From the NCBI RefSeq assembly GCF_900637555.1, contig NZ_LR134378.1, positions 1,622,001-1,686,000 on the forward strand: a stretch of DNA of 64,000 nucleotides. The letters are read 5' to 3'. Under the pieces are notes generated by a model. It was not told the origin of the DNA, made no database searches, and saw nothing but the letters and a program-made list of their open reading frames with translations. The DNA comes from Lautropia mirabilis. Lineage in GTDB: Bacteria; Pseudomonadota; Gammaproteobacteria; Burkholderiales; Burkholderiaceae_E. Made by a program: the position numbers and the translations under genes. This document shows positions 11,852 through 20,923 of this stretch, in pieces. Each line of letters starts with the position of its first letter. Position 1 is the first letter of the stretch.

Positions 11852-13183
11852 ATGGGACGTCGTTATTTCGGGACGGATGGTGTGCGGGGCAAGGTGGGTG
11901 AATCGCCCATCACGCCGGAATTCGTCATGCACCTGGGCTATGCTGCCGGCCGGATCTTTTCCAAGGGCGCCCGTGGCAAGCCCGCCGTCCTGCTGGGCAA
12001 GGACACCCGCATCTCCGGCTACCTGCTGGAGGCCGCGCTGACGGCCGGCTTCACCGCAGCCGGCGTGGACGTGCACGTCACCGGCCCCATCCCGACGCCC
12101 GCCATTGCCTACCTCACGCGCGGCCTGCGCCTGAACGCCGGTGTGGTGCTCAGCGCCTCGCACAATCCCTATGAGGACAACGGCATCAAGTTCTTCTCGG
12201 CCGATGGCAACAAGCTGCCCGACGAGATGGAAGAGGCCATCGAGGCGCTGCTGGACGAGCCCATCGTCTGTGTCGATTCCAACCAGCTGGGTAAGGCCCA
12301 CCGCGTCGATGGGGCCGCTGGCCGCTACATCGAGTTCTGCAAGAGCACCTTCCCCTACAGCCTGGACCTGAAGGGGCTGAAGCTTGTGGTGGACTGCGCC
12401 AACGGTGCCGCCTATCACACCGCTCCGCACGTCTTCCATGAGCTGGGCGCCGAGGTCATTGCCATCGGCACCGAGCCCAACGGCGTCAACATCAACGACG
12501 GCGTGGGCGCCGTGCACCCGAAAGCCATGGCGGCTGCCGTGCTGCGCCATGGTGCCGACCTGGGCATCTCGCTGGACGGTGACGCCGACCGCCTGATCAT
12601 GTGTGACGCGTCCGGCCGCATCTTCGACGGCGACGAGCTGCTCTACATCATGGTGATGGACCGGCTGGCTCGCGGCAAGGTCGACGGTGTCGTGGGCACG
12701 CTGATGACCAACTACGCCTTCGAGCGCGCCATGGCCGACAAGGGCATCCCCTTCGAGCGCGCCAAGGTGGGCGACCGGCACGTGCTGGAGCTGCTGCAGC
12801 AGCGCGGCTGGCTGCTGGGGGGCGAGAACTCGGGCCACCTGCTGGCGCTGGACGCGCACAGCACCGGCGACGGCACCATCAGCGCCCTGCAGGTGCTGGC
12901 GGCCGTGCAGCGCACGGGCTCCACGCTGGGCGAGCTGATCGGCGACCTGCACCTGCTGCCGCAGAAGATGATCAACGTCCGCGTCAAGAAGGGCTTCGAC
13001 TGGCAGGGCCACGAGGCACTGCAGGCCAGCATCGCCGAGGCCAAGGCCCGTCTGGGCAACGAGGGCAGGGTGCTGATTCGTCCGTCGGGCACCGAACCCG
13101 TGCTGCGGGTGATGGTCGAAGCCAGTTCCGTGTCGCTGGCCACCGAGCTGGCTCAGATGATGGCCAATTCCCTGAACCGTTAA
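11852..13183 (+). CDS. glmM: Phosphoglucosamine mutase
   Basis: Converts glucosamine-6-phosphate to glucosamine-1-phosphate for peptidoglycan and LPS precursors. The 443 aa match the family (445 in E. coli). The phosphoserine is in the [11 protein letters not shown] loop near residue 103, the magnesium loop in DGDADR, and the sugar-phosphate binding motif [14 protein letters not shown] near the end. AAGGAG lies 12 bases upstream. The ftsH-folP-glmM order is the classical proteobacterial arrangement. Confidence 0.97.
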   Translation: MGRRYFGTDGVRGKVGESPITPEFVMHLGYAAGRIFSKGARGKPAVLLGKDTRISGYLLEAALTAGFTAAGVDVHVTGPIPTPAIAYLTRGLRLNAGVVLSASHNPYEDNGIKFFSADGNKLPDEMEEAIEALLDEPIVCVDSNQLGKAHRVDGAAGRYIEFCKSTFPYSLDLKGLKLVVDCANGAAYHTAPHVFHELGAEVIAIGTEPNGVNINDGVGAVHPKAMAAAVLRHGADLGISLDGDADRLIMCDASGRIFDGDELLYIMVMDRLARGKVDGVVGTLMTNYAFERAMADKGIPFERAKVGDRHVLELLQQRGWLLGGENSGHLLALDAHSTGDGTISALQVLAAVQRTGSTLGELIGDLHLLPQKMINVRVKKGFDWQGHEALQASIAEAKARLGNEGRVLIRPSGTEPVLRVMVEASSVSLATELAQMMANSLNR

Positions 13184-13186
13184 GGC

Positions 13187-13215
13187 TTGGCAACTCCCGA
13201 CATCCTCGCTACAAT
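13187..13215 (+). promoter_or_regulatory. Sigma-70 promoter of the tRNA cluster
   Basis: TTGGCA (13187-13192), a 17-base spacer and TACAAT (13210-13215). Each hexamer is one base from consensus at ideal spacing. The first tRNA begins 9 bases after the -10 element. Confidence 0.75.
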
Positions 13216-13223
13216 GCGCCGTT

Positions 13224-13300
13224 CGGGGTGTAGCGTAGCCTGGTAGCGCGCCTGGTTTGGGACCAGGATGTCGGGAGTTCGAATCTCTCCACCCCGACCA
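13224..13300 (+). tRNA. tRNA-Pro (UGG)
   Basis: 77-nt cloverleaf with acceptor CGGGGTG/CACCCCG, an anticodon stem CCTGG/CCAGG, loop TTTGGGA with anticodon TGG at 13258-13260, T-loop TTCGAAT, discriminator A and encoded CCA. It reads CCN proline codons. Confidence 0.96.
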
Positions 13301-13320
13301 GCACAACTCGGCAAATCGTG

Positions 13321-13326
13321 TATAAT
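13321..13326 (+). promoter_or_regulatory. -10 element before tRNA-Arg
   Basis: An exact TATAAT between tRNA-Pro and tRNA-Arg, 43 bases before the tRNA-Arg 5' end. No recognisable -35 lies 17 bp upstream, so it may be a secondary promoter or chance. Confidence 0.35.
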
Positions 13327-13368
13327 GGCGGTCTGCCCGGTTCGCTGGGATTAAACGGCCGGATAGAA

Positions 13369-13445
<77 letters not shown>

Positions 13446-13462
13446 GTAGTTGTTTTATCAGT

Positions 13463-13539
13463 GGTGGCTGTAGCTCAGTTGGTAGAGTCCCGGATTGTGA
13501 TTCCGGTTGTCGTGGGTTCGAGTCCCATCAGCCACCCCA
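13463..13539 (+). tRNA. tRNA-His (GUG)
   Basis: Acceptor GTGGCTG/CAGCCAC with the extra 5' G at 13463 opposite discriminator C at 13536, the histidine identity element. Anticodon GTG lies at 13497-13499, T-loop TTCGAGT, and CCA is encoded. Confidence 0.95.
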
Positions 13540-13904
13540 TCCCTCCCTTCTATCTCTTATCCATCTCCCCCGTTTCGTCCGATTCTGTCCGTTGTCGCGG
13601 CATCTGACCTGCACTTCGTTCGTTCGTGTTTGCCGTTCGTTCGTGTTTGCCGTTCGTGCGTGTTTGCCGTTCGTGCGTGTTCGTCCAACGCGGCAGGCGC
13701 AACATGACAGTCTGTTGTGGGAAAACCAATGTCGGTTTCCCTGAAAGGGGCCCAGAGGCGCGCCAGTAGCGCCCCTGCACGGCAGAGCGCTGCGTGCCCA
13801 AGGCATCTTTCCGAGATGCAGGATAACGTGAGTTGTCCTTGGGTCCTGCCTCGGGTATCGTCCATGCCAACAACGACCTTATCCACCCAACGAGGAGACC
13901 CATC
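13540..13904. other. Intergenic gap after the tRNA cluster
   Basis: Apart from the 17-bp tandem repeat, this gap holds a bulged inverted repeat (GGGAAAACC...GGTTTCCC, about 13719-13741) that could end the tRNA transcript, and the GAGGAG ribosome binding site of the next gene. No open frame here has coding character. Confidence 0.5.
13617..13684. repeat. Tandem repeat, four copies of a 17-bp unit
   Basis: Units at 13617-13633, 13634-13650, 13651-13667 and 13668-13684 follow CGTTCGTKCGTGTTTGC. The first two copies are identical, the third differs at one base, and the fourth diverges at its end. It occupies the non-coding gap between tRNA-His and the aminotransferase gene. Confidence 0.9.
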
Positions 13905-15188
13905 ATGAGCGAGAAATCCCTGTCCGAGCGCCGGGCTGCCGCCATCGCCCGCGGTGTGGGCATGGTGACCCCCCTGTTTGCAGAACGTGCCAGCAACGCG
14001 GAACTCTGGGACACCGAAGGCCGCCGCTATATCGACTTTGCGGCCGGCATTGCGGTCGTCAACACTGGTCATGGCCATCCCAAGGTCATCGGGGCTGCGC
14101 GCGAGCAGCTCGAGAAGTTCACGCACGTGTGCCATCAGGTCGCCGCCTATGACAGCTATGTGCGCCTGGCCGAGCGTCTCAACGAGATCGTGCCCATCGA
14201 AGGCCCCAGGAAGACCATCTTCGTCACCACGGGGGCAGAAGCCGTCGAGAACGCCGTCAAGGTCGCCCGCGCCGCCACCGGTCGCAGTGGCGTCATCGCC
14301 TTCAGCGGTGCCTTCCATGGCCGCACCTTCATGACCATGGCGCTCACCGGCAAGACCGCGCCCTACAAGACCGGTTTCGGCCCACTCATGGGGGATGTCT
14401 GGCGCATTCCGTTCCCGGCGGCCTCACAGGGCGTCAGCGTCGAGGAAACCCTCAAGGAGCTGGATCGCCTCTTCAAGACCGACATCGCCCCGTCGCGGGT
14501 TGCGGCCATCATCGTCGAGCCGGTGCAGGGCGAGGGCGGTTTCAACCCCGTACCGCCCGAGCTGATGCGTGCCCTGCGCAAGATGGCCGATGAGCACGGC
14601 ATCGTGCTGATCGTCGACGAGATCCAGACCGGCTTTGGTCGTACGGGCAAGCTCTTTGCCATCCAGAACTACGACGTCAAGCCTGACCTGATGACCATGG
14701 CCAAGGGTTTGGCGGGCGGCTTCCCGCTGGCTGCCGTCACCGGTCGTGCCGACCTGATGGATGCCCCTGTGCCCGGTGGCCTGGGCGGCACCTTCGCCGG
14801 CAACCCGCTGGCCACGGCTGCCGGCAATGCCGTGCTGGACGTGATGGAAGAAGAGAAGCTGCCCGAGCGCGCCCAGAAACTGGGTGACCAGCTGCGGGCA
14901 CGCCTGGAAAGCCTGCGTGCCAAGGTTCCGCAGATCGTCGATGTGCGCGGCCTGGGCCTGATGATCGCCGTGGAGTTCAACAAGCCCGGCACTTCCGAGC
15001 CCAATCCCGAGTACGCCAATGCCGTGCGCCTGGCCGCACTGGAGAAGGGCCTCATCCTGCTTACCTGCGGCGTTTATGGCAATGCCATCCGCTTCCTGCC
15101 GCCGCTTACCATCGAACAGAAGACCTTTGACGAAGCGCTCGACATCCTTGAAGCCGTCATGGTCGAACAGGCCAGCAAGGTCGGCTGA
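13905..15188 (+). CDS. gabT: 4-aminobutyrate aminotransferase (GabT-type, class III)
   Basis: PLP-dependent transaminase that moves the amino group of 4-aminobutyrate (or a related omega-amino acid) to 2-oxoglutarate. It is 427 aa against 426 in E. coli GabT. The PLP lysine is Lys267 in [11 protein letters not shown], the PLP Asp is in [13 protein letters not shown], and EPVQGEGGF is intact. ATG 13905 has CGAGGAG 6 bases upstream. No succinate-semialdehyde dehydrogenase lies next to it, so it stands as a single gene before a strong terminator. Confidence 0.93.
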   Translation: MSEKSLSERRAAAIARGVGMVTPLFAERASNAELWDTEGRRYIDFAAGIAVVNTGHGHPKVIGAAREQLEKFTHVCHQVAAYDSYVRLAERLNEIVPIEGPRKTIFVTTGAEAVENAVKVARAATGRSGVIAFSGAFHGRTFMTMALTGKTAPYKTGFGPLMGDVWRIPFPAASQGVSVEETLKELDRLFKTDIAPSRVAAIIVEPVQGEGGFNPVPPELMRALRKMADEHGIVLIVDEIQTGFGRTGKLFAIQNYDVKPDLMTMAKGLAGGFPLAAVTGRADLMDAPVPGGLGGTFAGNPLATAAGNAVLDVMEEEKLPERAQKLGDQLRARLESLRAKVPQIVDVRGLGLMIAVEFNKPGTSEPNPEYANAVRLAALEKGLILLTCGVYGNAIRFLPPLTIEQKTFDEALDILEAVMVEQASKVG

Positions 15189-15211
15189 TCAGGGAATCCT
15201 CGCCTGAGTCC

Positions 15212-15233
15212 GCCGGAGCCGTAAGGCTCCGGC
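15212..15233 (+). terminator. Terminator after gabT
   Basis: GCCGGAGCC/GGCTCCGGC stem with a GTAA loop, followed by TTCCATGTTTT. It lies between convergent gabT and the iron-transport operon. Confidence 0.7.
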
Positions 15234-15367
15234 TTCCATGTTTTCCTTGACCTTACCAGGATGACAACGGGTAAGCTTCGAAGGACCTTGGGGCGTTCTC
15301 CAGCAAAGTCGCCTTCCGACGGAGGTGCATCCTTCAGCGAGGTCAGGACGCAGCACACCACCGCACT

Positions 15368-16201
15368 TCAGGCAGCTTCTTCCTTCTTCCACCCCGGATC
15401 CGGCAGCATCACCGCCTGTTCCGTCAGCCCGCTGTCCTTCACCACCACCATCGGCCGCCCGCTTTCCGGGCAGACGTGCTGCACGGCGTCCACCTTGAAC
15501 ACCTTGGCCAGCATTTCGGCTGTCAGAACATCTTTCGGCGAACCTTCACCCATCAGCTCGCCTTCCTTCAACACGATCAGGTGATCGCAATAGCGGGCTG
15601 CCTGGTTCAGATCATGCAGCACCGCCACCACCGTGGCGCCCCGATCCCGCTGCTGCGCCATCATCTCCATCAGCGCCACCTGGTGATTCAGGTCCAGATA
15701 GGTCGTGGGTTCATCCAGTAGCAGATAGGGAGTCTCCTGCGCCAGCGTCATCGCCAGGAAGGCACGCTGCTGCTGACCGCCCGAAAGCTGGTCCACCCGC
15801 CGATCCGCAATGATGTCGGTATGCGTGGCTGCCATCACCCGGTCCACGATCTCGCGGTCTGCCTTGCCCAGGCTCCCCCAGAGATTCAGGTAGGGACTGC
15901 GCCCGTAGCCTACCAGGGTACGTACCGTGATGCCCTCCGGCACCAGCTGGTGCTGGGGCAGCAGTGACAGCTTGCGTGAGAACGCGCGGGCGCTCAGGCC
16001 ATAGATCGACTGGTCATCCACCGTCGCCTCACCGGCCATGGGCGGGAGCAGCCGCGCCAGCGTCTTCAGCAGGGTGGACTTGCAGGAGCCGTTGGGGCCG
16101 ATCAGGGCCGTGATCCGGCCTTCCGGGATGGTGGTGGTCAGGTTCCGGATGGCCACGGCGCCGCCATAGCCGGCTTTCAGGTTCTTGACGGACAGTGCCA
16201 T
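15368..16201 (-). CDS. fecE: Ferric-citrate-type ABC transporter ATP-binding protein
   Basis: ATPase of an iron-chelate importer (FecE/FhuC family), 277 aa. Walker A is at about residues 35-42, the signature LSGGQQQR and Walker B YLLLDEPTTYLDL are intact, and the switch His is in VLHDLNQA. Walker A reads GPNGSCKST: the glycine before the catalytic lysine is replaced by Cys40, which is unusual. It is the last gene of a minus-strand operon after two permeases (3-base gap to the fecD-like gene). Confidence 0.92.
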   Translation of the reverse strand: MALSVKNLKAGYGGAVAIRNLTTTIPEGRITALIGPNGSCKSTLLKTLARLLPPMAGEATVDDQSIYGLSARAFSRKLSLLPQHQLVPEGITVRTLVGYGRSPYLNLWGSLGKADREIVDRVMAATHTDIIADRRVDQLSGGQQQRAFLAMTLAQETPYLLLDEPTTYLDLNHQVALMEMMAQQRDRGATVVAVLHDLNQAARYCDHLIVLKEGELMGEGSPKDVLTAEMLAKVFKVDAVQHVCPESGRPMVVVKDSGLTEQAVMLPDPGWKKEEAA

Positions 16202-16204
16202 GGT

Positions 16205-17161
16205 TCACAGGCTCCGGCGAAGCAGATAGAAGAAATAGGGGGCGCCGATCAGGGCCGTGAAGATCCCGGCCGGCAGTTCGAGCGGCGGCTTGATGGCACG
16301 GACCGCGATGTCGCTGACCTGCAGGATGATGGCGCCTGTCAGCATGGCTGCCGGCAGCAGCACCCGGTGCCGTCCACCCACCAGCTTGCGCGCCAGGTGC
16401 GGCGCCACCAGCCCCAGGAAGGCAATCGGCCCGGCAATGGCCACCGCCACGGCCGCCAGCAGCACGGCCAGTCCCAGCAGCAGGAAGCGGTCCCGCGAGA
16501 CATTCACCCCCAGCGTCGCCGCCTTGGCCTCGCCCAGCGTCAGCAGGTCGAAGGACTTGCTGTAGAGCAGCGCCAGTGGCAGCAGCAGGACCAGCAACGG
16601 TGCCCCCATCTCGACGAAGGACCATGTCCGTCCCCACAGGCTGCCGGTCAGCCAGACCATGGCTGTGTTGACCTCCAGCGGGTGCGACAGCATCAGGTAA
16701 TCGGTCATCGCTGCATAGAACGCCGACAGGGCCACCCCGATCAGGGCCATCTGCAACGGGCCGGCCTGGCGTCCGGCCACCAGCATCAGCACCAGGTAGG
16801 CCACGGCGGCGCCCACGCAGGCGGCCACCGGCAGCGCCCAGACGGGTGTGCCCGGCATCATCATCAGCGTGGCGACCGCTGCCAGGCTGGCCCCATGGTT
16901 GATGCTGAGGATATCGGGCGAGGCCAGCGGGTTGTGGATGATGCCCTGGATGATGGTTCCCGACAGTGCCAGTGCGGCGCCCACCAGCACGGCCAGAATG
17001 GCCCGCGGCATCCGGTACTGCCAGATGTCGAAATCGTGGGTCAGCAGGCCCTGCAGCACGGCGGCCGGCGACTTGAAGGTCGCGCCCAGCATCAGCGCCA
17101 GCGCAAAGCAGACGATGGCCAGGACGCCCAGGATCGACAGGTATTTCTTCGGATCGTTCAT
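16205..17161 (-). CDS. fecD: Iron-chelate ABC transporter permease (FecD-like)
   Basis: 318-aa FecCD-family inner-membrane permease with about nine hydrophobic segments. Family landmarks are RMPRAILAVLVGAALALSG, GIIHNPLASPDILSINHGA, and the ATPase-contact region AGPIAFLGLVAPHLAR near residue 250. It overlaps the upstream permease gene by ATGA (17158-17161), implying translational coupling and a heterodimeric channel. Confidence 0.94.
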   Translation of the reverse strand: MNDPKKYLSILGVLAIVCFALALMLGATFKSPAAVLQGLLTHDFDIWQYRMPRAILAVLVGAALALSGTIIQGIIHNPLASPDILSINHGASLAAVATLMMMPGTPVWALPVAACVGAAVAYLVLMLVAGRQAGPLQMALIGVALSAFYAAMTDYLMLSHPLEVNTAMVWLTGSLWGRTWSFVEMGAPLLVLLLPLALLYSKSFDLLTLGEAKAATLGVNVSRDRFLLLGLAVLLAAVAVAIAGPIAFLGLVAPHLARKLVGGRHRVLLPAAMLTGAIILQVSDIAVRAIKPPLELPAGIFTALIGAPYFFYLLRRSL

Positions 17162-18165
17162 TGATCACTCCGGCTCTTGGCCAGCAGAACGAAGCATGGG
17201 GCGCCGATGAGGGCCAGTACCGCCCCAGCTGGCAGGTCGGCCGGGTGGGCCAGTGCCCGCGCCAGCAGGTCGGCTGCCACGAATAGCAGCCCGCCCAGCA
17301 ACGCGCACATTGGTACCGTGCGGCGCAGGTCATAGCCGATCCAGTGGCGCGCCAGGTGCGGCACCAGCAGGCCGATGAAGGCAATCGGCCCGGTCGTGGC
17401 CACGCTGGCACCCACCCAGATCAGGACCACCGTGGTCAGCCAGAAGCGCAGCTGCCGCACCGACACACCCAGCGACTGGGCCGCCTCGTCCGAGAGGCTC
17501 AGGATGTTGAGCCGGGGCACCAGCCACACCAGCGGGATGGCCGGAACCACCACCAGCGGCCAGTACTCGTGAACCTGCTTCCAGCTCATGTTGCTCACGC
17601 CGCCGGCCAGCCAGCTGATCACCGCCGACGCCTGGTTCTCGTCCAGAATCAGCGAGGCCTTGCCCAGCGCCGCACAGAAGGCGCTGACCGCGATACCGGC
17701 CAGGATCAGACGGCTTTTCTGCAGTCGTCCGTCGCGGTAGCTGATCCACATCACCAGCGTCCACGACAGGGCGCCCCCGATGGCGGCCGCCGTGGACTGG
17801 GTGAGGGCACCTGCGCCCGTCATGAAGACCCCGGCCAGGATCACGCCCAGACCCGCGCCGGCATTGATCGACAGCAGCGACGGGGAGGCCAGCGGATTGC
17901 GGGTCATTGTCTGCAGCAGCAGCCCACTGACGGCCAGCACGGCGCCGCACAGCAGGGCCACCACGATGCGCGGCAGCCGCGTTTCCACCACCAGCATCTG
18001 CGGAATGCTGAGATCGGTGCTGTTGGGCGCCTTCAGCGCCGCCAGCACGTCAGACGGCGTGATGGCCAGCGCCCCGGGGGAATACAGATAGGCCGACAGG
18101 AAGCCGAGCACCGCCAGTGCAATGAGCGGCAGCACCCAGCGCAGCCAGGCAGGCAGCAGGGTCAT
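17158..18165 (-). CDS. fecC: Iron-chelate ABC transporter permease (FecC-like)
   Basis: 335-aa FecCD-family permease, partner of the adjacent fecD-like product. It has an N-terminal signal-anchor helix, RLPRIVVALLCGAVLAVSG, TRNPLASPSLLSINAGAG and TGPIAFIGLLVPHLARH. The start lies 76 bases after the fecB-like gene stops, so all four genes probably form one transcript. Confidence 0.94.
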   Translation of the reverse strand: MTLLPAWLRWVLPLIALAVLGFLSAYLYSPGALAITPSDVLAALKAPNSTDLSIPQMLVVETRLPRIVVALLCGAVLAVSGLLLQTMTRNPLASPSLLSINAGAGLGVILAGVFMTGAGALTQSTAAAIGGALSWTLVMWISYRDGRLQKSRLILAGIAVSAFCAALGKASLILDENQASAVISWLAGGVSNMSWKQVHEYWPLVVVPAIPLVWLVPRLNILSLSDEAAQSLGVSVRQLRFWLTTVVLIWVGASVATTGPIAFIGLLVPHLARHWIGYDLRRTVPMCALLGGLLFVAADLLARALAHPADLPAGAVLALIGAPCFVLLAKSRSDQ

Positions 18166-18241
18166 GAGAGGGTGGGATGGAAGGGTCGGAAAGCGGAATC
18201 CTGGTGTGGGCGAACGCCCAGGAGCATGTTCTGGGCGATTC

Positions 18242-19147
18242 TCAGCGCTTCTTCTCCACGGCGGCCTTCACCTGCTCGACCATCAGGGCCGCTGCAGTCA
18301 GACCGCGCGACCGGGCCCAGAGCTCCGGATCCACGCTGATCAGCTGATCCTTCTTCGTGACCGTCAGCGCCTTCCACAGGGGTTGCTGCGCCCACTTGCG
18401 CACCACGCTTTCCTCGCGGTAGTGGGCGATGAACATCCAGTCCGGGTTCATGGCCAGCACGTGTTCCAGATCAATGTCGTAGATATCCTTGCCGCCATCG
18501 GCCTGGGGAACCTTGAAGCCCAGGGCCGCCAGCAGGCTGCCTGCGAACGTGTCCTGGGTATGCACGTCCAGCGTGTTCTCGCGTGAGGACCCGTACATGG
18601 CGGTCTGACCGTCGGGAATCTCCTTGGCGATGTCCTTCACCTTGGCCTGCAGCTGGCTGATCCGGGCCTGCATTTCCGTGGACTTGCCCACCACGTCGCC
18701 AATGGTCTGGTCCTGCTTCAGGATGTCGTTATAGCTTCCATAACGCGAATTCAGGAGCAACACCGGCGCGATCTTGCTCAGCTGACCATAGGCGGCGCGG
18801 TGACGGCTGGAATCGGCGATGATCAGGTCCGGCTTTAGCGCGGCGATGGATTCCATGTTGGGCTGCGATCGTGTGCCGACCGAGGTCCACGGCCTGATCA
18901 GGTCACGTACCGGCTGGATGACGCGGCTGGGCTGGTTGTCGTCGGCCACGCCCACCGGCGAGACGCCCACGTTGGCCAGCGCATCGACGAAGGAGAATTC
19001 CAGCGCCACGATGCGGGTCGGCACCTTGTCGAGCGTCAGCTCGCCCTGGTCGTCCTTGACCGTGATGGCGTGTGCTGCCGAAGCCAGGCTCAGACCAAGA
19101 CCGAGAGCGAGCATTCCAGTCAGGTATTTGCGTCGATTGAGGGACAT
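18242..19147 (-). CDS. fecB: Fe(3+)-dicitrate periplasmic binding protein (FecB-like), copy 1
   Basis: 301-aa substrate-binding protein with a signal peptide cleaved near ASAAHA. The body matches FecB closely: RIVALEFSFVDALANVGV, SVGTRSQPNMESIAALKPDLIIADSSRH and APVLLLNSRY, then AHYREESVV and WARSRGL towards the end. It would bring ferric citrate to the two permeases encoded just downstream. No FecA-type TonB receptor and no FecI sigma gene lie next to it. Confidence 0.93.
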   Translation of the reverse strand: MSLNRRKYLTGMLALGLGLSLASAAHAITVKDDQGELTLDKVPTRIVALEFSFVDALANVGVSPVGVADDNQPSRVIQPVRDLIRPWTSVGTRSQPNMESIAALKPDLIIADSSRHRAAYGQLSKIAPVLLLNSRYGSYNDILKQDQTIGDVVGKSTEMQARISQLQAKVKDIAKEIPDGQTAMYGSSRENTLDVHTQDTFAGSLLAALGFKVPQADGGKDIYDIDLEHVLAMNPDWMFIAHYREESVVRKWAQQPLWKALTVTKKDQLISVDPELWARSRGLTAAALMVEQVKAAVEKKR

Positions 19148-19279
19148 CGTGTGGTTTTCCTGTGGTGGCCCGCCCCATGAAAGGTCGGGCAGAAGAGGAA
19201 GGGCGGTGTCGTCATGTGCCTGCCGTCAGGCACCACCGGCATGACAGTAGCGGATTGTCGATGATGTTCCGTGTGTGTG

Positions 19280-19303
19280 GCAAGAATGACAATAATGCGT
19301 CGC
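19280..19303. promoter_or_regulatory. AT-rich element resembling half a Fur box
   Basis: AATGACAATAAT in the gap upstream of the first fecB-like gene matches 10 of 12 bases of the middle of the Fur consensus, but the flanks do not match. It is about 133 bases before the start codon. Iron repression is expected for this operon, but this site is only suggestive. Confidence 0.2.
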
Positions 19304-19417
19304 AGGGGTATTCCTGTTGCATGTCGTGCCAGTCCAGCCCGCGGATCCATCGTCGACCATGCCCATGGCGCCGGTCGAAGGCGGATGTCGTGCCGTGGTC
19401 GGCGATCCGGGCGGGCC

Positions 19418-20329
19418 TCAGCGATGCTTCTCGACAGCCGCCTTCACCTGCTCGGCCATTCGCTGGGCAGCAAACAGCCCGCGCGACCGGGCCCACAGCT
19501 GTGAATCGACCGCCGTGACCTGCTGCTTGCGCGGTGCCGCCAGTGCCTGCCACAGGGGCTGCTTCTCCCACTTGCGCAGCACGCTTTCCTGTCGGTAGTG
19601 GGCAATGAACATCCAGTCCGGATTCATGGCCAGCAGGCTCTCCAGGCTGATGTCGTAGATCTCCTTGCCGTTCTGGGAGGGAGGCACCCGAAAGCCCAGT
19701 TCCATCAGCAGGCTGCCGGCAAAGGAAGCCTGGGAATGCACGTTGAGCGCATTCTCGCGCGAGGTGCCGAACATGGCGCTCTGTCCCTGGGGGACGATCC
19801 GGGCAATGGCTTTCATCTCGGCCTGCAGCTGGCCGATCCGTTCCTTCATCGGCTGCGACCGGCCCACCGCGTCAGCGATGGTCTGCGCCTGGGCCAGCAG
19901 CTCGGCGTAGGTGCCGTAGCGCGAGTTCAGCAGCAGCACGGGGGCAATCTTGCGCAGCTGGCCGTAGACCGCGCGATGCCGGCTGGTGTCGGCGATGATC
20001 AGGTCGGGCTTCAGCCCGGCGATGACCTCCATGCTGGGCTGCGAGCGCGTGCCCACCGAGGTCCATGGCTTGATCAGGCTGCGCATCGGCTCCTGGATCC
20101 GGTCGGGCTGTCCGTCATCGGCAATGCCCACCGGCGAGATGCCCACATTGGCCAGTGCATCGACGAAGGAATACTCCAGTGCCACGATGCGGGCGGGCGG
20201 CGTCTCGATCGTCAGCTCGCCCTGGTCGTCATGGATGGCGACGGCCCGTGCGGTACCAGGCGTCGCCAGACAGGCTCCCAGGCACAGGGCGGCCATCCCG
20301 GCCAGGCAATTGCGTCGGGTAGGGGACAC
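19418..20329 (-). CDS. Fe(3+)-dicitrate binding protein (FecB-like), copy 2
   Basis: 303-aa paralogue of the downstream binding protein, sharing SVGTRSQPSMEVIAGLKPDL, ANVGISPVGIADD and AHYRQESVLRKWEKQPLW, so it arose by tandem duplication. GTG 20329 is chosen because it has GGAG upstream and aligns with the N-terminus of copy 1 (twin-arginine-like TRRNCLAG, then a hydrophobic segment ending at ARA). An ATG at 20419 would add 30 unmatched residues. It is separated from copy 1 by 270 bases without a gene, so it may be separately expressed. Confidence 0.9.
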   Translation of the reverse strand: MSPTRRNCLAGMAALCLGACLATPGTARAVAIHDDQGELTIETPPARIVALEYSFVDALANVGISPVGIADDGQPDRIQEPMRSLIKPWTSVGTRSQPSMEVIAGLKPDLIIADTSRHRAVYGQLRKIAPVLLLNSRYGTYAELLAQAQTIADAVGRSQPMKERIGQLQAEMKAIARIVPQGQSAMFGTSRENALNVHSQASFAGSLLMELGFRVPPSQNGKEIYDISLESLLAMNPDWMFIAHYRQESVLRKWEKQPLWQALAAPRKQQVTAVDSQLWARSRGLFAAQRMAEQVKAAVEKHR

Positions 20330-20453
20330 GGCGGGACTCTCCAGAGGGATCCGGAAGGGATCGATGGATTGATCAGATAGCGGTAAGACAGGAAGGGGGG
20401 CGCAGCCGGCACGTGGCACTGCGGATGCAGCACCGGATGCGCTGGCCGCGATT

Positions 20454-20472
20454 GTTGACGATAATTAGTCTC
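20454..20472. promoter_or_regulatory. Candidate Fur box between the binding-protein and MAPEG genes
   Basis: About 13 of 19 positions match the palindromic Fur consensus, including a perfect GATAAT at 20460-20465. It lies 125 bases before the copy-2 binding-protein start on the minus strand and about 77 before the MAPEG gene on the plus strand. Confidence 0.3.
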
Positions 20473-20548
20473 CCTTGCAACATTCGGGAGATGTTGCCAC
20501 CCCCTGGAGGCAATTGTTCCTCACCGATCGTCGGAGAACGCTACAGCC

Positions 20549-20923
20549 ATGGCTTTCATCCATTTTCTCGCTCTGCTGGCGGTGCTGCAGTACCTGTATT
20601 TTGGCGTCCTGGTGGGGCGCGCCCGCCTGCGCTACCACGTCAAGGCGCCAGCCGTCACCGGCGACGAGAACTTCGAGCGCGCCTACCGGGTGCAGATGAA
20701 CACCCTGGAACAGCTCATCATCTTCCTGCCCGCCCTGCTCATCGCCGGCCACTACGTCCCGGGCCTCTGGGTCTCGGCGCTGGGCGTTGCCTACCTGGTG
20801 GGACGCATGCTGTACGGCCGTGCCTACGTGCGGGATCCTGCGTCACGCGGACCGGGCTTCATCATTGCCATGGTCGCCAACGTCCTGCTGCTGCTCACCG
20901 GGCTGCTCGCCATCCTGTTCTGA
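20549..20923 (+). CDS. MAPEG family membrane protein
   Basis: 124-aa integral membrane protein of the MAPEG (eicosanoid/glutathione metabolism) family, with four hydrophobic segments. Family features are [17 protein letters not shown] and [23 protein letters not shown]. The substrate of bacterial members is usually unknown; glutathione-linked detoxification is the family inference. The 3' end overlaps the 3' end of bioB by 81 bases on the opposite strand. Confidence 0.9.
   Translation: MAFIHFLALLAVLQYLYFGVLVGRARLRYHVKAPAVTGDENFERAYRVQMNTLEQLIIFLPALLIAGHYVPGLWVSALGVAYLVGRMLYGRAYVRDPASRGPGFIIAMVANVLLLLTGLLAILF

Noticed and set aside
13617-13684. CRISPR array
   Set aside because: The 17-bp units are contiguous with no spacers, too short for CRISPR repeats, and no cas genes are present.
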